Of a DNA stretch of 64,000 nucleotides, positions 61,488 to 64,000 are shown piece after piece. Origin of the DNA: Tenacibaculum ovolyticum DSM 18103 (GTDB taxonomy: Bacteria; Bacteroidota; Bacteroidia; Flavobacteriales; Flavobacteriaceae). Under the pieces are notes generated by a model. It was not told where the DNA came from and searched no databases. It saw nothing but the letters and a program-made list of their open reading frames with translations. How positions within the stretch are numbered: position 1 is the first letter of the stretch; the number at the start of each line of letters is the position of its first letter. Where the stretch lies: positions 229,995 through 293,994 of the forward strand of contig NZ_AUMF01000008.1 of the NCBI RefSeq assembly GCF_000430545.1, given 5' to 3'. Position numbers and translations under genes: made by a program.

Positions 61488-64000
61488 ATGTTGGGTAAAA
61501 ACGAAAAAACTATTAAAATAAAAAATTTTAATATACATGTAGAAGAACTAGCACCTCATGAAACTCCTGAATATATAGCGCAACGAATACAACAGGCAAC
61601 TATTGAGATTTTAGATAAACTGGAAGCTAAAAAACAGTTAGATGCCTATTTAAATAGCAATGAAGAAAGAGGTACTAATAATTCACCTCAACAAGTGTCA
61701 GTAACCAATAAAAAGAAAGAAAACCCTAAAAGAGAAACTTCAAAACCGGGTGCTTCTGTTCTAATAAATACAGCAAAAATTTCAAGCTCCTTTAAAGAAA
61801 CCCCTTCAATTAAAAAAGAAACTTCAAAATCTAATAAAGACTTTGGTGTTACCAAAAAAGCTAATAAAATTACAAACGATACTGGTTTCGGTTTCGCTAA
61901 TAAGAAACAAATTACAATAAGCAGTAACGAAGAGTTGGTAAATGCGTATCAGGCATTAAATGGAGTGTCTAATAATAATGAGGTACTTGTTAAAACCATT
62001 AAAGAGCGTTACTTAAACGAAAAGGCAGTAACCTATGACGCTAGAAAAGTTAAGTATTGGAAAGAAACTATTAAAAAAATAGAAGAAGGAACACCCGTAG
62101 TAGCCTTAATAAAACAACCTGAGCATAAAGAGTTAAAAAAGGTATATGATGAAATAATAGTGAATGCTAAAGAAGGAGAAAAGTTAACTAAAAAGAAGCT
62201 GCGTAATTTTATTATTAATGAAATAGAAGAAAAATACATAGCTAACAAAAAAACAACTTCTAAAAAGCTAAGCTACTGGACCGCTATATTGGGGCAATTA
62301 AAAAATGCGAATTTTAGTTTAGAAAGTATTTTAAGTAATAATGAAGAATTGTTTTTATTTCTTGACTTATTAACAGATGTTGATTTTGATGTTTTACCCA
62401 AAGATTTATTAAAAATAAATGCGAGTGTATATCCTTCATTTAGAAACTTATATCCTAAAAACTTAAGTAGTTCAAAAATTTATGCAGTATTAAATAAACT
62501 TACAGATAAAACAGGAAGATCTGTTTCTAAAGTAACAAAAGATAAGAAAGGAATAAAACACCTAAAAGACACTTCAATTAAGTTTGCCGCAAATATTAAA
62601 AACCCGAATATTAACTGGAAAATATACAAGAAAGATGGTAGTTTACTACATACTTTTGTAGATATTGGTGAGGAGTTTTCTTTCACATTTGCAGAATACG
62701 GAGAATTTGTTGTTGAGGCTTATGGAAATAAAGCAGAGTATAAAAAAGGAAAATATGCTAAAGCGAAAAAAAACAATAAGAGTTACATAGCAATACATAT
62801 TAAGAAACCTGCATTAACGAGTATTTTAGTAAAAGAAAACGCTACGAAAAACTTAATGATTCGATTAGAAGAATCTTTAACATTTGTGGCTACTGCCGAT
62901 GTAGGAGAAAACAGTAGTATTCCATTAATAACGTGGTATATGTGTTATAAATCTGCAAAAAAAGAAAAATATACCGAAGAAGAAATTACAAATGCTAAAG
63001 GGGTAACCGAATTTAAGCAGCTATTTAATAAAAAGGGAATTTATACGATTAAAGCAGTTTCTGAATCGATAACCAAAGAAGTAACATTTAAGGTAGGAAA
63101 CAACTACCCTAACGCTATTAGTGTAGATAAAAGTTGGGTTTTATATAATACCCAACAAAGTTTTAATTGCAAGGTGATAGCATATCGAATGAATCCTGTT
63201 ACTGCCGAAGAAATAAACCAAACCAAGTGGGTGGTTTTTAAAGACGAAAAAATATACATACCCAAAGGGCTACAGAAAATAGATAACAAGCCTTATGTAG
63301 CAACAGGTAACTGTTTTAATTTTGTACCACATGAAGCAGGTAATTATGTAGTAGAGTCTTATATGAATTATAGTAGTTACAATAGTTCTAAAAAACTTAC
63401 CAATGCATGTAAAAGTATAAAGGTAGTGCAACCACAAGTTACTAAAGCGAACTGGGCAGATAGTAGTGGACTACTAAAATTACAAACTGGTTATCAGAAA
63501 CAAGTAAAAAACTATATTAACGCAAGTATTCCTAATTATAACAACAAACCTATTATTGTTGGGGTGTATGAAGATGTAGGTTATAAAAAATTAATTGGTA
63601 GTTATAACACTCAAACAGATAAAAATGGTAATATAAACTTACAATTATGTTTAAGAGACGATACAGCAATAACTAAATTTATAGCAACTAGTAAAGCAAC
63701 CACAGTCGCTATTTACTTTAACATACAAGCAAAAGGGTACACATTAAAAAAATCGATTGCAAATAGTAAGCTCTCTAAAATAATAGTAAGCAAAGAGCCT
63801 AAAATTATACGCTCGTACTTTATGTACGATGGCAATATTATAAGTTCACACTTACAGGCTGTTCCGTATGGTACAAAAATTACGTTTATAGCGGAAACCA
63901 CCAATATCATCGGACAAAAAATAAAGCTAGAACTCTACCGAACTGAGGCTGCTGATAACTACAACGGAAAACAAATTACTGAAAACAATAATGTAGTAGT
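61488..64000 (+). CDS. Large multi-domain Ig-like repeat protein, 3' end outside the window
   Basis: An open frame of at least 837 codons with no stop before the window edge. The start MLGKNEKTIKIKNFN has no signal peptide or hydrophobic segment. Residues 1-130 are polar and low in complexity; about 145-290 is charged and helical; then come beta-rich modules at about 358-412, 443-533, 538-632, 645-755 and 768 onward. Modules share an aromatic near the start (VTKANWADSSG, PKIIRSYFMYDG) and a strand such as IYTIKAVSES, YVVESYMN or FVVEAYGN. I recall this module type in very large Flavobacteriaceae proteins linked to type VI secretion or toxin delivery, but there is no delivery gene or toxin domain in the window. 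Other readings are a surface adhesin or a phage-like structural protein. Confidence 0.8.
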   Translation, partial: MLGKNEKTIKIKNFNIHVEELAPHETPEYIAQRIQQATIEILDKLEAKKQLDAYLNSNEERGTNNSPQQVSVTNKKKENPKRETSKPGASVLINTAKISSSFKETPSIKKETSKSNKDFGVTKKANKITNDTGFGFANKKQITISSNEELVNAYQALNGVSNNNEVLVKTIKERYLNEKAVTYDARKVKYWKETIKKIEEGTPVVALIKQPEHKELKKVYDEIIVNAKEGEKLTKKKLRNFIINEIEEKYIANKKTTSKKLSYWTAILGQLKNANFSLESILSNNEELFLFLDLLTDVDFDVLPKDLLKINASVYPSFRNLYPKNLSSSKIYAVLNKLTDKTGRSVSKVTKDKKGIKHLKDTSIKFAANIKNPNINWKIYKKDGSLLHTFVDIGEEFSFTFAEYGEFVVEAYGNKAEYKKGKYAKAKKNNKSYIAIHIKKPALTSILVKENATKNLMIRLEESLTFVATADVGENSSIPLITWYMCYKSAKKEKYTEEEITNAKGVTEFKQLFNKKGIYTIKAVSESITKEVTFKVGNNYPNAISVDKSWVLYNTQQSFNCKVIAYRMNPVTAEEINQTKWVVFKDEKIYIPKGLQKIDNKPYVATGNCFNFVPHEAGNYVVESYMNYSSYNSSKKLTNACKSIKVVQPQVTKANWADSSGLLKLQTGYQKQVKNYINASIPNYNNKPIIVGVYEDVGYKKLIGSYNTQTDKNGNINLQLCLRDDTAITKFIATSKATTVAIYFNIQAKGYTLKKSIANSKLSKIIVSKEPKIIRSYFMYDGNIISSHLQAVPYGTKITFIAETTNIIGQKIKLELYRTEAADNYNGKQITENNNVV

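Noticed and set aside
62033..63910. Several 60-70-codon minus-strand frames
   Set aside because: All lie opposite the large open frame on the plus strand that runs to the window edge.
1..64000. tRNA, rRNA, riboswitch of known class, prophage, integron or origin of replication
   Set aside because: I looked for cloverleaf arms, conserved rRNA stretches, integrase/transposase genes and DnaA-box clusters and saw none that convinced me.

Overview
The window is AT-rich chromosomal DNA from a member of the Bacteroidota, most likely a marine Flavobacteriaceae species of the Tenacibaculum/Polaribacter kind (inference from gene content). The support is direct: many promoters carry the Bacteroidota -7 box TANNTTTG, signal peptides end in SQ/AQ-type junctions, there is a complete BatA-E (aerotolerance) locus, two TonB-dependent receptors with carboxypeptidase-like N-terminal domains, an IPExxxVDY protein, and the acpP-fabF-rnc order. 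I see no rRNA, tRNA, CRISPR array, transposase or phage gene.

Layout. 1-4.7 kb: DEAD-box helicase, a GlcG/HbpS-like protein, a lipoprotein, and a divergent MdaB-like quinone reductase/LysR pair, bracketed by two inverted copies of a 69-bp intergenic repeat. 4.7-6.2 kb: small arsenic-type operon (arsR, DUF6428, arsC-like) with two ArsR-like operators and no linked efflux pump. 6.3-13.6 kb: housekeeping genes (rsmG, fatty acid desaturase, aminotransferase, retropepsin-like protein, tatD-ogt, tadA, lpxH). 13.7-16.3 kb: TonB-dependent receptor. 16.5-26.1 kb: moxR-DUF58-batA-batB-batC-batD-batE operon, with batD present twice in tandem. 26.1-29.0 kb: SulP transporter plus beta-carbonic anhydrase. 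29.1-37.3 kb: cvpA, SDR, TlpA-like thioredoxin, yraN, LD-carboxypeptidase, DUF4198 protein, metG. 37.5-41.3 kb: TonB-dependent receptor plus lipoprotein phytase, probably a phytate-use operon. 41.4-47.2 kb: two tandem paralogous exported proteins of unknown function, a membrane protein, a serine hydrolase and a membrane LytTR regulator. 47.3-56.7 kb: tex, yitT, short ssb, GNAT plus zinc-ribbon, CBS protein, M28 membrane peptidase, pyk. 56.8-61.2 kb: acpP-fabF-rnc, purN-RNase H, a MORN-like exported protein, dodecin. 61.5 kb to the end: the first 837 codons of a very large protein without a signal peptide, built of Ig-like modules, running off the window.

Several apparent long reading frames begin at a TTG or GTG that is really the end of, or overlaps, a -7 promoter box, or at an upstream non-ATG codon. 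I moved the starts of rsmG, the desaturase, cvpA, the 118-aa protein, yitT, ssb, the GNAT protein, the phytate receptor, phytase and the first batD to the downstream ATG. Many gene ends use long perfect inverted repeats as terminators, and in lpxH and tex the repeat includes the stop codon.

The most interesting items are the truncated giant ORF at the right edge, the 69-bp inverted repeats, the near-identical terminator sequence on both sides of the phytate locus, the tandem batD pair in which one copy has lost its membrane anchor, the unknown paralog pair at 41.4-44.4 kb, and a strong hairpin directly ahead of the DUF4198 gene.
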